Of a DNA stretch of 64,000 nucleotides, positions 34,544-44,007 are shown one piece after another; positions within the stretch are counted from its first letter, which is position 1; the number at the start of each line of letters is the position of its first letter. Where the stretch lies: assembly GCA_030710605.1 (NCBI GenBank), contig CP092874.1:18185691-18249690 (forward strand). The letters run 5' to 3'. A program made the translations under genes and the position numbers. The notes below the pieces were generated by a model that was given only the letters and a program-made list of their open reading frames with translations, was not told where the DNA came from and did no database searches. Source of the stretch: Cordylochernes scorpioides. Lineage: Eukaryota; Arthropoda; Arachnida; Pseudoscorpiones; Chernetidae.

Positions 34544-35215
34544 ACCGCGCCATCTGTTATTAGAAATTCGAACTATTTTTGATACATGTGTTTCTTTTCG
34601 AAATTAAAACCATTTTCTACTGCTCTTTCTGCAATGATATAATAATGGGATCGCCTGGATCATCAGTGATGAATCCTCCCAACTGGTGTCGCCAGTTTAA
34701 TCTACTATACTGCTGCAATATTATATTTGGCTGTTTTACTTTTATAGTTGTTGCGACTACACTTTGCTAAGCGAGAGCGAACTGGGACAAAGCTCCATTA
34801 CACACAGGGGCAGTGGACGGCCTCGGCAACCGCGAGCGTCAACCTGACTACGCATGCGCGCGGGACGTCATCAGAGACTCTGGCCACTCACGCGGTAAAC
34901 AACAAGGCTTGCTCCAACGGCCGTTACTTCAACCGTTACTTCTTTTCTCTTTATATATTTCTCTGGCTTTAAATAAATTAATTTTAATTATAATTTTATC
35001 AGCGGCCTTTCCACAAGCCACATCAACATACCACGCAACAACCATCCTACATAGTGATACTGAATCTAAAATCTTGGAAAAGTTATCGAAGGTAAAGAGA
35101 AATCTCTGGTAGAGAGTTCATCACTGATGAGCGAGGCCATCCCATTATTTCATCATTGCAGTAAGGGCAGTATGAAATTGCTTTTTTTTTCGAAACAAAT
35201 ATTACGCGCCAAAAA
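34544..35215 (+). mobile_element. Family A TIR element split by a solo LTR
   Basis: Left part 34544-34748 has GCGCCATCTGTTAT, CTACTGCTCTTTCTGCAATG and GTCGCCAGTTTAATC. It resumes after 35051 with TAGTGATACTGAATCTAAAA and continues to GAGTTCATCACTGATGAGC and TTGCAGTAAGGGCAGT. The 303-bp insert is the LTR at 34749-35051. Quite diverged from the 59 kb copy. Confidence 0.7.
34749..35051. mobile_element. Solo LTR, 303 bp, TSD TAGT
   Basis: Starts TGTTGCGACTAC and ends CATCCTACA, interrupting the family A element. TAGT flanks both sides (34745-34748, 35052-35055), a four-base duplication as made by Ty3/gypsy integrases. Inside are a GC-rich stretch (CTACGCATGCGCGCGG) and TTTAAATAAATT, possible promoter and poly(A) signals. 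No internal region remains, so it arose by LTR-LTR recombination. Confidence 0.7.
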
Positions 35216-35773
35216 TAATTCAAACTTCTTATACCAGATACAATTGATGGGTCTTTAAAGATTCAACGATCATTTTTGGGATTTACCTTTTGGTCCCGGT
35301 CAAAGGTCTTTTCATCAGGAAAAAACCTCAGCATGCCTTAAGTATGATGTTTCTGTGGAAGGCAGAAGTCTTTCTTTTTTATTTTTTTTTTAATTTACTT
35401 CATCGCCTCCGTCAGCAACAGGGATAGAGGAATTGAGATCAAGGTTCTCATGGACAGCATCCTATCTATATAAGGTTATGTTCATAGTTTTCTTGACCAG
35501 GATTCCAGCAAGCAGTGTAGAATATATAAGCAGAATCGCCCAAATACTGTATTATAATTCTAAAAGGGGTCTGGTGGATTAAATTGGCGAAATTGTTGAG
35601 AAGATTCACCTCGCATGAATCAAGATCTCTAAATATCTTTCATCTCTGAAAGGACAGTGTTGAGAATTAAATGTATATATCTGTGAATATTTATTTGTTA
35701 TTAATATTTTTATTCTGTGTCTAGATCAATTGTTAATACTTGCTATTTTGCATAATTTTGTTTGTAAAATAAG
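35216..35773. other. Repeat debris, no gene
   Basis: Around 35270-35320 the minus strand reads CCTGATGAAAAGACC, resembling the CTGATGA part of hammerhead-like repeats but without a proper helix II or GAAA. About 35560-35640 resembles family A (AAATTGGCGAAATTG, TTCACCTCGCATGA). Confidence 0.3.
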
Positions 35774-35842
35774 TTATTCTGTTTTAATTCTTTTGACCAC
35801 GGGCCAAGGTGTATAAATAGTGTTGTTGTTTAAATAAAGTGT

Positions 35843-36031
35843 CCAGCTCCCCCCCCCCCCCCCCCCCCCCCCCCCTGCGGTGACGCCTCCACTGCCAGAT
35901 CCTAGGATCCCCTCCTCCTCCTCGGGGCGCTCCGCGCCCTGTCTGCGCCTTTCCACCCTCTCCTCGGCCATGATGTTTTGCCTTAAAATGCTTCTTTCTG
36001 AAAGCATGTAGAAGGCGGATCAATAGTCGTC
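35843..36031 (-). other. GC-rich insert with coding-like start, flanked by 18-bp repeat
   Basis: GTTGTTTAAATAAAGTGT flanks the segment on both sides (35825-35842 and 36032-36049). On the minus strand a good ATG context (AACATCATGG, ATG at 35971) opens MAEERVERRRQGAERPEEEE then GILGSGSGGVTA and a glycine run encoded by G27 (C27 at 35849-35875 on the plus strand). The frame runs to 35774. It could be a first exon with a poly-glycine tract, or a retroposed cDNA piece bounded by a target duplication. Protein family not recognised. Confidence 0.4.
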
Positions 36032-36408
36032 GTTGTTTAAATAAAGTGTGTATGTCTCATAGTGTTGGTGTTAGCTTGATGGGAATACACGAGGTAGACA
36101 GCAGTAGAGTGGAGCCTTATTAATGGAACAAAAATACAGTCCTCAAGAAATTAAGGAGCTACCAGACAGTAAAAAGTTTTTTAAAATCTGTAATCGAAAA
36201 ATTTGTTTTATTTCTTATATATGATTTTAATTAATTGGCGACCAAAAAAAAAAGGTTTATTTTTTTAATTTACCTGCTCAATCCTCTTCAGCTGTTGTGT
36301 CGACGTTGAAATAAGGTCTGCTGAGAATGGAAAGAGATCTGGGGCGAGTATGTAATGTCTCAATATGAAAGTACGTTTCAAATTTGCCCCCCAAAAATAT
36401 GTTTTTAC

Positions 36409-36560
36409 TTATTATAAATACACGTGGTACAAGCCATAATAATCGTGGTTGGTAGAGGGTTGTGACAGCTTGTACTGTAGGTACACCACATGTCTACACA
36501 TGTAGTACCAGGCCATGATAACATGGTGGGTAGAGGGTTGTTTTTTGTGAGGATTGAATC
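36409..36560 (-). mobile_element. SINE-related segment, rearranged
   Basis: TACACGTGGTACAAGCCATA, TGTAGGTACACCACATGTCT and a second CAGGCCATGATAACATGGTG are modules of the SINE at 44008-44299, here partly duplicated. Old and rearranged; limits approximate. Confidence 0.5.
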
Positions 36561-36659
36561 CTAGGAGAATGTTTGTTAGCTTTACATTAAAGAGAAGATG
36601 GTAAAACACAATTTGGATTATAGATCAGAACTTCAAGAAAATAAGACTTAATACAAATA

Positions 36660-36720
36660 AATTAATAGTGTCTGATGATGATAGCAACACTGTTACCCAA
36701 ACGTCACACACTATTAATTT
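36660..36720 (+). ncRNA. Hammerhead-like motif, core mutated
   Basis: CTGATGA at 36672-36678. Outer arms TTAATA and GTGT pair with ACAC and TATTAA across an AC bulge, an extended helix I. The GAA after helix II is CAA (36698-36700), which should abolish cleavage, and helix II is partly mispaired. Sister of 17982-18024. Confidence 0.45.
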
Positions 36721-36832
36721 ATTTGGATTAGGTCTTGTTTTCTGGTAGTTATTAAATAGTTAAGCAGAGAATTTTGCCGAGTAACCTAAAATATTCAATA
36801 TTATGGGGATAAAATACTGAATATTCTATTAT

Positions 36833-37074
36833 ATGAAAGAGTCTATCTCAACAGTATCACTATAAAAGGAAGTTCCAAAAATGCAATATAACAGCGGTAT
36901 GGTAGATTAAACTGGCGAAACCGCTGAGAGGGTTCACCACTGATGAGCCAGGCCCTCTCATTAATTTTTCCATTGCAGTAAGGGAAGTAGAAATTGTTTA
37001 ATATCAAAAAGAATCTTACGCCTTTAAAATAGTTTTGAAATTTGATAACAGATGGCGCGCTAGTGCATCATACT
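36833..37074 (-). mobile_element. Family A TIR element, one end
   Basis: Minus orientation. TAAACTGGCGAAACCGCTGA, GGTTCACCACTGATGAGCC, then TTGCAGTAAGGGAAGTAG and the terminus AACAGATGGCGCGCTAGTGC. Part of the other end is missing. Confidence 0.8.
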
Positions 37075-37406
37075 GAATATTCTGCTTCATTATAATATTT
37101 AAATATAACTCGAATTTTATGATTTTTGAAAACTAATTTATTTTAAAAAATTAACGAATTAGAAAACAATAATTATAAATAGTTTAATTTTTTATCAATA
37201 GATGGCAGCACTTACCAACGCATCGCCAATTTTTGGTCAATTCTCAAGTAACGGCTTAGAAATGTTTAAAATAATACACAAGGGTTATATCACATGAACA
37301 TCTGTCCAGTACCACATGTATATATATTTATATATTTACAATGTCAAATATTTTATTTTTCAATATAGTTTCCCTTCTTGTAAATCTAGTCAGCTTTATG
37401 GACCAA

Positions 37407-40078
37407 ACTAGCGGATGTACCCGGCTTCGCCCGGGTTTTACCCGAGTAAAGGTTTGTCTAACGAACATTTGTTTAAAACAATTCTCTATAAACTTATAAA
37501 AAAAAAAAAGATATATTTTGATAATTTGAAACTCGTAAATTTGAATCTCTCGATAAAGTGAACATTATTTCCCGGTCCCTTGAAAAATATTCGATAAGTT
37601 GAATAAAATCAATATTAATTGGTTCCCTCGGTAATGGGAAGTTAAAGGAATTTTTTTTTTATTGTTACAAAAGCACGAAGTCCAAAGGACTATTGTGCTG
37701 TGCTAGTATTATTTACATATATATGATTAATTATTTACACGATGGATTAGTAGTGTTTTGTAAATTATTATACAAATAGTTCTAAACTTAATAAAGTTCT
37801 CATAAGATAGAGTATATACACAAAGAGAATTTGGTAATGTTTCAAAGTATCTACATACAATTTGATTAGTCAGAGGGCAAGTTAAAAGAAGATGCTCTGG
37901 TGATTCAACATCTTAGCGGCATTCACATGTTGGATCATTGATAACATTCAGTTTGAATAGGAAACTTAAGAAGGGTCCTTTGCCTGTTAAGAATAAAGTA
38001 GTGAATTTAACAGAAGAAATGAAATTTGGGACAGCAATTGGAAAGAATTTCTTGAACAGTTCATTAGATTGAGAAAGATAAAACTTAAATTTTAGATCCA
38101 GATATAGTTTACTTAATTCTTTTTGAAGGGGTTTTTTGAGTGTTTGATCTGTGAGAGAATTTGTCATATTATACTTTGTTTGTGATAATTCAAGATAATC
38201 GGACAGTAAAGGAGTTTTCGCTAGTATATGTGTGATGTAAGAAGATGAAGTCCTATAAGCATGAATGCATCTAATAAGAATTTGATATTGTATAGAGGAT
38301 TCAACTTAGATCTTTTTGCTGCAGTGATAAAAAGAAACCAAATAATTGATGCATAGCTTATTGTAGAGCGTATCATAGCTTTATATAAGATCAATCTTCG
38401 CTGAGTATCAATGCCCCAAGTACGTGCACATAATGAGAACAATATATTCTTAAGTTTCGTAGCTTTCATAATTATATTGTCAACATGTGTTCCAAAATTA
38501 ATCTTATTCCTTTGTCTATGATTTTTAAAAATAACTCCCAAAATTTTAACAGTTTCTGATGGTTGAATTATTTTTCCATCAAAATTAATGGGCAATTTTT
38601 CATAGTTATGAAGATAGAGTATACCTGTTTTGTTTGGACTTAGTAAAAGTTTTACCTTTTCACACCAGGCTTTGATTTTTATTAGACATTTGGTAATATT
38701 GTACTGAAGATCATAGATGTTTGAACTCCATACCACAAATGTCACATCATCCGCGAAAGCAATTACTCTAGCAAAACTTTCGTTAAAAGATGAGTTGAAA
38801 TCATTAAGTAATATATTCCAAAGAATAGGAGAAATAATACCACCCTGGGGACATCCCTTATTTATCTTTCTTATACACTTTACATTAGTATATTTAAACT
38901 CTACACTCCGGTCTTCAAAGTAAGAATTAATTATTTTTATAAGTACCGCTGGAAAATTTGCCTTGTCCAATTGTTGGAGAATTGCCGGATGCCATGCGTT
39001 GTCGAAAGCTCCGCTGATGTCCACTGTTACTATTGCCGTATTTTCTGTTTATCTTTTCTGAAGACTTAATTTAGTTATTTCTTGTAAAGCAGAGATTGTT
39101 GATTTTTCTTGTGTAAATCCATGTTGAGCAGGATGCATAACATTATTACTATTAATATGATTTAAAAGTTCAGTATGAATTAGACTTTCAAAAATTTTAC
39201 CTAAATTAGAAGACAAGCTTATAGGGCGGTAGGCTTTCGGATCTTTATAATTTTCTTTATTAGTTTTTTTTTTAATAATCATTACTGCTGACTTTCTCCA
39301 GGCCTCCGGATAATAATTAAGTCCAATACAAGCATTGAACAATTTTGTTAACACAGGAGATATATGATGAACTGCTGTTTTGATCATCTGATTGCTTACA
39401 TGATCTATTCCTGGAGCCTTGCCATTTTTGAGTTTTTCAATTATTGAACAGATTTGAATATTATCAAAATAAATGATTTTATCATTAGAAAAGTATAACT
39501 CTTGTCTCTGATTAATTTATGATAGTTTGTGTCAGAGAAGATTGACAGTCTTTCGGAAATAGAGAAGAGAGAAGATTTTTCATTTCTGATTCGAGCACAT
39601 CTTGAGCTACATTTAGAATTGGTAAATCAAAAGACCTAGGAGAAATTTTTTGTTTAAAAGTTTTATAAGTATTACCAAAAGGAGATGTATTTTCAAAGTT
39701 AAAGGAATAGTATCTTGCCTTGGAATTGTATCATTATTCTTGTCTCAAATAAATTGCCGTGTCATCCTGAATTTTGTCTTTCCTAATTTTCTACATTAAA
39801 AAAATAATTTTATCTATTCTCCCAATATATATGTTGTAAATAAATGATAAAACTAACTTTGACTTGTGCGCAATTAATAGGTAGAAAATTTTACTTTTGA
39901 TAAATAATCATCATCATTTAGTTAAATCTACAAATAACTCTAAGGATATTCAAGATATTATTTTTCAAAAACCTTCCCGGTGATATACCTAATAATATCC
40001 CAAAATTTCACGGCGATTGGATGTATGGTTTTTGAATCTATAGAGTACAGACAGACAGACATTCAATTTTATATATAG
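37407..40078 (+). mobile_element. CGGATGTACCCGGC-headed repeat, copy 1 (split by LINE)
   Basis: Starts ACTAGCGGATGTACCCGGC, passes AACGAACATTTGTTTAAAAC and GGTTCCCTCGGTAATGG, is broken by the LINE at 37652-39695, and resumes to CACGGCGATTGGATGTATGG and ACAGACAGACAGACATTC with a TA tail. The next copy starts immediately in the same orientation. Confidence 0.75.
37652..39695 (-). pseudogene. R1-type LINE, 5'-truncated, disrupted
   Basis: Flanked by AAGTTAAAGGAAT (37639-37651 and 39696-39708), with a T-run at 37652-37660 that is the poly(A) tail of a minus-strand element. Minus translation reads KLKNGKAPGIDHVSNQMIK (fingers), AYRPISLSSNLGKIFESLI, QHGFTQEKSTISAL, then SGAFDNAWHPAILQQL, GCPQGGIISPILWNILLND, the catalytic FADDVTF, and LSPNKTGILYL. 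A C-terminal part has FLTGKGPFLSFLFKL and TCECR, typical of R1/LOA-like elements. A TAA at 39049-39051 and a frame shift near 38280 break it. The endonuclease domain is missing through truncation. Confidence 0.92.
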
Positions 40079-40583
40079 ACTAGCGGATGTACCCTGCTTC
40101 GCCCGGGGTTTTACCTGAGTAAAGCTTTGTCTAACGAACATTTGTTAAAACAATTCTCTATAAACTTATAAAAAAAAGATATATTTTGATAATTTGAAAC
40201 TCGTAAATTTGAATCTCTCGATAAAGTGAACATTTTTTCCCGGTCCCTGTGTGCCGTGTCATCCTGAATTTTGTCTTTCCTAATTTTCTACATTACAAAA
40301 TCATCATTTTATCTATTTTCCCAATATATATGTTGTAGATAAATGATAAAACTAACTTTGACTTGTGCGCAATTAATAGGTAGAAATCTTACTTTTGATA
40401 AATAATCATCAACATTTAGTTAAATATACAAATCTGCAAATAACTCTGTTATTCAAGAAATTATTTTTCAAAAACCTTCCCGGGGATATACCTAATAATA
40501 TCCCAAAATTTCACGGCGATTGAATGTATGGTTTTTGAATCTATAGAGTACAGACAGACAGACATTCAATTATATATATATAG
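40079..40583 (+). mobile_element. CGGATGTACCCGGC-headed repeat, copy 2
   Basis: Head ACTAGCGGATGTACCCTGC, tail CAGACAGACATTCAATTATA. Head-to-tail with copies 1 and 3. It is shorter because the middle segment between CCCGGTCCC and GTGCCGTGTCATCCTGAA is deleted. Confidence 0.75.
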
Positions 40584-41375
40584 ACTAGCGGATGTACCCG
40601 GCTTCGCCCGTGTTTTACCCGAGTAAAGGTTTGTCTAACGAATCTCTCGATAAAGTGAACATTTTTTCCCGGTCCCTTGAAAAATACTCGATAAGTTGAA
40701 TAAAATCAATATTAATCGGTACCCGAGTAAAGGTCTGTCTAACGAACATTTGTTAAAACAATTCTCTATAAACTTATAAAAAGAAATAGATATATTTTGA
40801 TATTTTAAACTGATAAAGTGATCATTTTTCCCGGTCCCTGTGTGCCGTGTCATTCTGAATTTTGTCTTTCCTAATTTTCTACATTACAAAATCATCGTTT
40901 TATCTAGTGAACATTTTTTCCCCGGTCCCTTGAAAAATACTCGATAAGGTTGAATAAATTCATGGTCGTTTATGGAAGATGGACGAAGTTCCCGGAGGTC
41001 ATCTTGGGCAAGCTCCCGCGAGGCTTTTTTTCTTGTCTACTTGGCACAGCTGTGTCACCAACTCTGCCCTGATTGGTCGGTGGGTACTTGGACTGTCGGC
41101 CGGCGGCCGGACGGATCCATTCTCTCACGGGGTGGGGCAGACCTAAGCCTATCTCCGTCGCAAGGTGGCGCTGCTTGCGAGTTAAAGCTACAAATCTGCA
41201 AATAACTCTAAGGATATTAAAGATATTCAAGAAATTATTTTTCGTAAACCTTTCCGGGGATACACCTAATAATATCCCAAAATTTCACGGCGATTGGATG
41301 TATGGTTTTTGAATCCATAGAGGACAAACATATACACACACACACACAGACATTCATTTATATATATATATATAG
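40584..41375 (+). mobile_element. CGGATGTACCCGGC-headed repeat, copy 3 with GC-rich insert
   Basis: Head at 40584, tail CACAGACATTCATTTATATA. Contains an internal duplication of ACCCGAGTAAAGGT (40615, 40722) and, at about 40965-41190, a GC-rich segment with GGCCGGCGGCCGGACGG and GCAAGGTGGCGCTGCTTGCG that is absent from copies 1 and 2 and is probably another inserted element. Confidence 0.7.
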
Positions 41376-41540
41376 ATGGAAAATTTGCCGGGAGGAAATT
41401 AATCCATGGAAGCAATGGTCGCCTCTCCCGTCAAAATTAACGTCAGAATCTGACGCCATCTATTGACCGTCGCCGCAACTAGCGGCATCGGGTCGGTGAC
41501 AAAGCCACAACACCAACTTTGGCAAACTGATAAGCGTCCA

Positions 41541-41584
41541 CCTAGAGACCATGGTTTCGGGCTAATGGCCCTCGTCAGTCTAGG
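41541..41584 (-). ncRNA. Hammerhead ribozyme, type I (left arm)
   Basis: Mirror of the plus-strand copy at 41799-41842. On the minus strand helix I CCTAGA/TCTAGG (41579-41584 with 41541-41546), core CTGACGA (41572-41578), helix II GGGC/GCCC with loop CATTA (41559-41571), GAA (41556-41558), helix III ACC/GGT (41548-41555), cleavage-site C complement at 41547. Confidence 0.88.
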
Positions 41585-41798
41585 GCGGACTTTATTCCAT
41601 GAGATCCACACGGGATCTAATGGAATCCTCACAATCTACCAAAGGGGTGTTTTGCTGGCAATGTGGCTGGGCCAAATCTATTGGCAAAACATAGATGGAA
41701 AATTTGCCGGGAGGAAATTAATCCATGGAAGCAATGCCCTTTGGTAGATTGTGAGGATTCCATTAGATCCCGTGTGGATCTCATGGAATAAAGTCCGC

Positions 41799-41842
41799 CC
41801 TAGACTGACGAGGGCCATTAGCCCGAAACCATGGTCTCTAGG
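41799..41842 (+). ncRNA. Hammerhead ribozyme, type I (right arm)
   Basis: All conserved parts are present. Helix I CCTAGA (41799-41804) pairs with TCTAGG (41837-41842). Core CTGACGA is 41805-41811. Helix II GGGC (41812-41815) pairs with GCCC (41821-41824) around loop CATTA. GAA is 41825-41827. Helix III is ACC (41828-41830) with GGT (41833-41835) around AT, including the required A15.1-U16.1 and C15.2-G16.2 pairs. Cleavage is predicted after C at 41836. The very short helix III, palindromic as ACCATGGT, matches minimal type I hammerheads known from Penelope-like elements and animal retrozymes, which cleave best as dimers or in tandem. Confidence 0.9.
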
Positions 41843-42000
41843 TGGACGCTTATCAGTTTGCCAAAGTTGGTGTTGCGGCTTTGTCACCGACCCGATGCCG
41901 CTAGTTGCGGCGACGGTCAATAGATGGCGTCAGATTCTGACGTTAATTTTGACGGGAGAGGCGACCATTGCTTCCATATATATATATATATATAGATGAG

Positions 42001-42245
42001 CCGACGGTGGCGCTCGTGTTGTGGAAATGTGAACTAAATTTGGCTTTGTGTTATTTTGTCATATTTAACATAAATTAGAGTTTGGGGTCAGGTAAATATT
42101 TTTTAAAATTTATTATATTATCACAAAAAATAATAATAATAATAAAATAACACACAAGTATACCACTTTAAATGGTAGGTGACAATTATTAAACCAATTT
42201 TAGTTCCCACTTCCGCCACTCGAGCGCCACCGTCGAGCTGACATT
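42001..42245. mobile_element. TIR element with GACGGTGGCGCTCG ends
   Basis: TGAGCCGACGGTGGCGCTCG on the left faces CGAGCGCCACCGTCGAGCTG on the right, with further pairing of GGAAATGTGAACT against AGTTCCCACTTCC. The inner part is AT-rich with an AAT repeat. Abuts the family B foldback. Confidence 0.7.
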
Positions 42246-42413
42246 TCGTCCATAAAGCTCGCGGGTTGAATGAATTGGTTCCAATATGTTTTTTTTATTG
42301 TTGTTGTTATTTAATAATTAGAGTGTCACAACAGTATATATCTATAAGTCCTAAGAATGACACAGGGATAATTCCTAAGAAACAGACCAAGAATCTTGTT
42401 CCTGTACCAAGAC

Positions 42414-42452
42414 TATATACCATGGTTTCAGGCTATGGCATTCATCAGTATA
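42414..42452 (-). ncRNA. Hammerhead ribozyme, weak helix II
   Basis: On the minus strand: helix I TATA pairs with TATA, core CTGATGA (42442-42448), helix II ATGC/GCCT around CATA with one mismatch, GAA (42427-42429), helix III ACC/GGT around AT (42419-42426), cleavage-site A (complement of 42418). All core nucleotides are consensus; A is permitted at position 17. Confidence 0.7.
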
Positions 42453-42535
42453 CTTCACCAGCTTAAAACATCTTTTTGGTAAATTCTACCGATGTCATAA
42501 CTCCCATTACAGGATGTTATAGAATTGTAGCCATG

Positions 42536-42574
42536 TGTACTGATGAGGGACATAGCCAGAAACCATGGTATACA
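42536..42574 (+). ncRNA. Hammerhead ribozyme, helix II damaged
   Basis: TGTA (42536-42539) pairs with TACA (42571-42574). Core CTGATGA 42540-42546, GAA 42559-42561, ACC/GGT 42562-42569 and A at 42570 are intact. The helix II segment GGGACATAGCCA keeps only about two pairs and ends in A rather than C next to GAA, so activity is probably low. Confidence 0.55.
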
Positions 42575-43204
42575 GGTTGTTGGCTTTTGTCTGAATTTGT
42601 CAATACTGGTGTTGTGGCTCTGATTCCTTATCAACATTAGTAAAGTTCTTTCACTGGGATTACACTACATGTTCTACTGTACGGCAATGGAAGAAGAGAA
42701 AGAGAAATTATTCGTCAAGAGATCGGCTATAATAGCAATTCGCCTTATGTTTTAATGGCAAAAGTCGTAAAATCCAGACCCTTTGCATTCGCTTTTTAAA
42801 AATACTGGAAATCAGCTCAATCAAAATATTTAGCACAGACTCGATAATTGGTCGAGGTCAATACCCAATATTTGTATATAACTATGATGCTAATCTGTTA
42901 TTTATTTATTTTGTCCTACCGGGAGAATCCTGTATGGCACGTGTGCCCAATAAAGGCTATTGTTGTATTTCACTGGGATTATAAACATATTTTAAAGGGA
43001 GAGGTGCCTCTTTAGATACATGAATACCATCCTCCCGTAACTTTATGTTGTGATATATCTCCACATAGTTTCACCTTAAAACACATATAGGTAAAAACCA
43101 AGGTAACACCCTCGATTCCCGACAGTCATGAACCGGGATTGTATCCCGCGTTAACATTTTGTTTAATATGTGAATAACTCACATTCATTGTTGTCTTCTT
43201 CTTT

Positions 43205-43488
43205 CTTATCTCAAAGCCATGATAATCATGGTGGGTAGTTAGTGACTGCTTTTACTGTAAGTGCACCACATGTCTACACATGTGAAAAGCAGTTCGACTT
43301 TGCATTTACAGATGTGCCAGAGCCCCTTTTGGTTACTTGCACTCGCTGGTGGGGGTGGACTTTTGCATGAATCGGGGGCCGTTGTAGCATTTTTTTTAAC
43401 ATAAAAAAAGTGTCCAATGCGGGAATCGAACCCGGGTCGTAGTGGTCGAAAACCAAACGGTTTAACCAGCCTTCCACCGACCCCCTTT
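43205..43488 (-). mobile_element. tRNA-derived SINE, full head
   Basis: Minus strand starts GGGGTCGGTGGAAGG, then box A TGGTTAAACCG and box B GGTTCGATTCC, then GCATTGGACAC. The body has GATTCATGCAAAAGTCCACC, GGGGCTCTGGCACATC, TCGAACTGCTTTTCACATG and CATGATTATCATGGC. The 3' CACGTGTA-A tail is lost. Transcription would be by Pol III and mobilisation by a LINE in trans. Confidence 0.85.
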
Positions 43489-44007
43489 GTTGTAAATATC
43501 ATAAACTAGGTTGCTCTTGTTGAGCTGTACCTAATAAAGTGATTTTGGAATCGAACCATAAAACAGGAAAAGCTGGTCTTGTGTTATAATCTTTTGTTTG
43601 AAATAATGCCACTATTTTATATTTATTTAAAAAAACTGAATTATTTTATTATCTAGGTTTATTTGATTCAAAATTTCTGCAGTTTTTTTTTAATATAAGT
43701 TATCAAGTTAGTTAGTAGAAGGTCAACATGGGAAAAAATCTTTTAAAATATATAGTAGTCAAATTGGCATTGATATGGGAACTCACAGCACAGATTAAAG
43801 GTACTCTAAAAGTTATTATTAAAACGTGTGTAAAACCAAAGAAATTGTTTTAGAGAATTTGTTTAAAATATTTAAAATATTTGACTACACGCAATTTCAT
43901 TTTCAGTGAAAAAAATAGTAAAATTTGATACTGGAATCAGAGGGAGAATTTTTTAAGAAAAGGTTTAATACCAACATCTGCCGGAATAAATATTAATTTT
44001 TTTTTTG

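Larger units (their letters stand above)
41372..41976. mobile_element. Family B foldback with 240-bp arms and two hammerheads
   Basis: Left arm 41407-41646 and right arm 41737-41976 are reverse complements with one visible mismatch (ACAACACC versus CCGCAACACC near 41508). The 90-bp spacer ends with a direct copy (41691-41736) of the 46 bp that precede and enter the left arm (41372-41417, ATGGAAAATTTGCCGGGAGG). Arms contain GACGCCATCTATTGACCG, CAACTTTGGCAAACTG and a hammerhead ribozyme each, in opposite orientation. It sits between TATATATA tracts. Single-copy relatives are at 60116-60390 and 46545-46606. Confidence 0.92.
42335..42645. mobile_element. Older family B-like palindrome with two hammerheads
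   Basis: Two inward-repeated segments carry ACCATGGTTTCAGGCTATGG and, inverted, CATAGCCAGAAACCATGGT. The right half continues GTCAATACTGGTGTTGTGGC, comparable to GCCAAAGTTGGTGTTGCGGC in the 41.8 kb copy. The arms are clearly diverged, indicating an older insertion. Confidence 0.65.

Noticed and set aside
35270-35320. Minus-strand CCTGATGAAAAGACC motif
   Set aside because: CTGATGA is present but helix II does not pair and GAAA is missing. At best a relic.
41399-41999. ORFs with identical protein on opposite strands (41463-41747 plus, 41678-41920 minus)
   Set aside because: They are the two arms of the foldback. The shared peptide is read through the antisense of the ribozyme and is not a gene.
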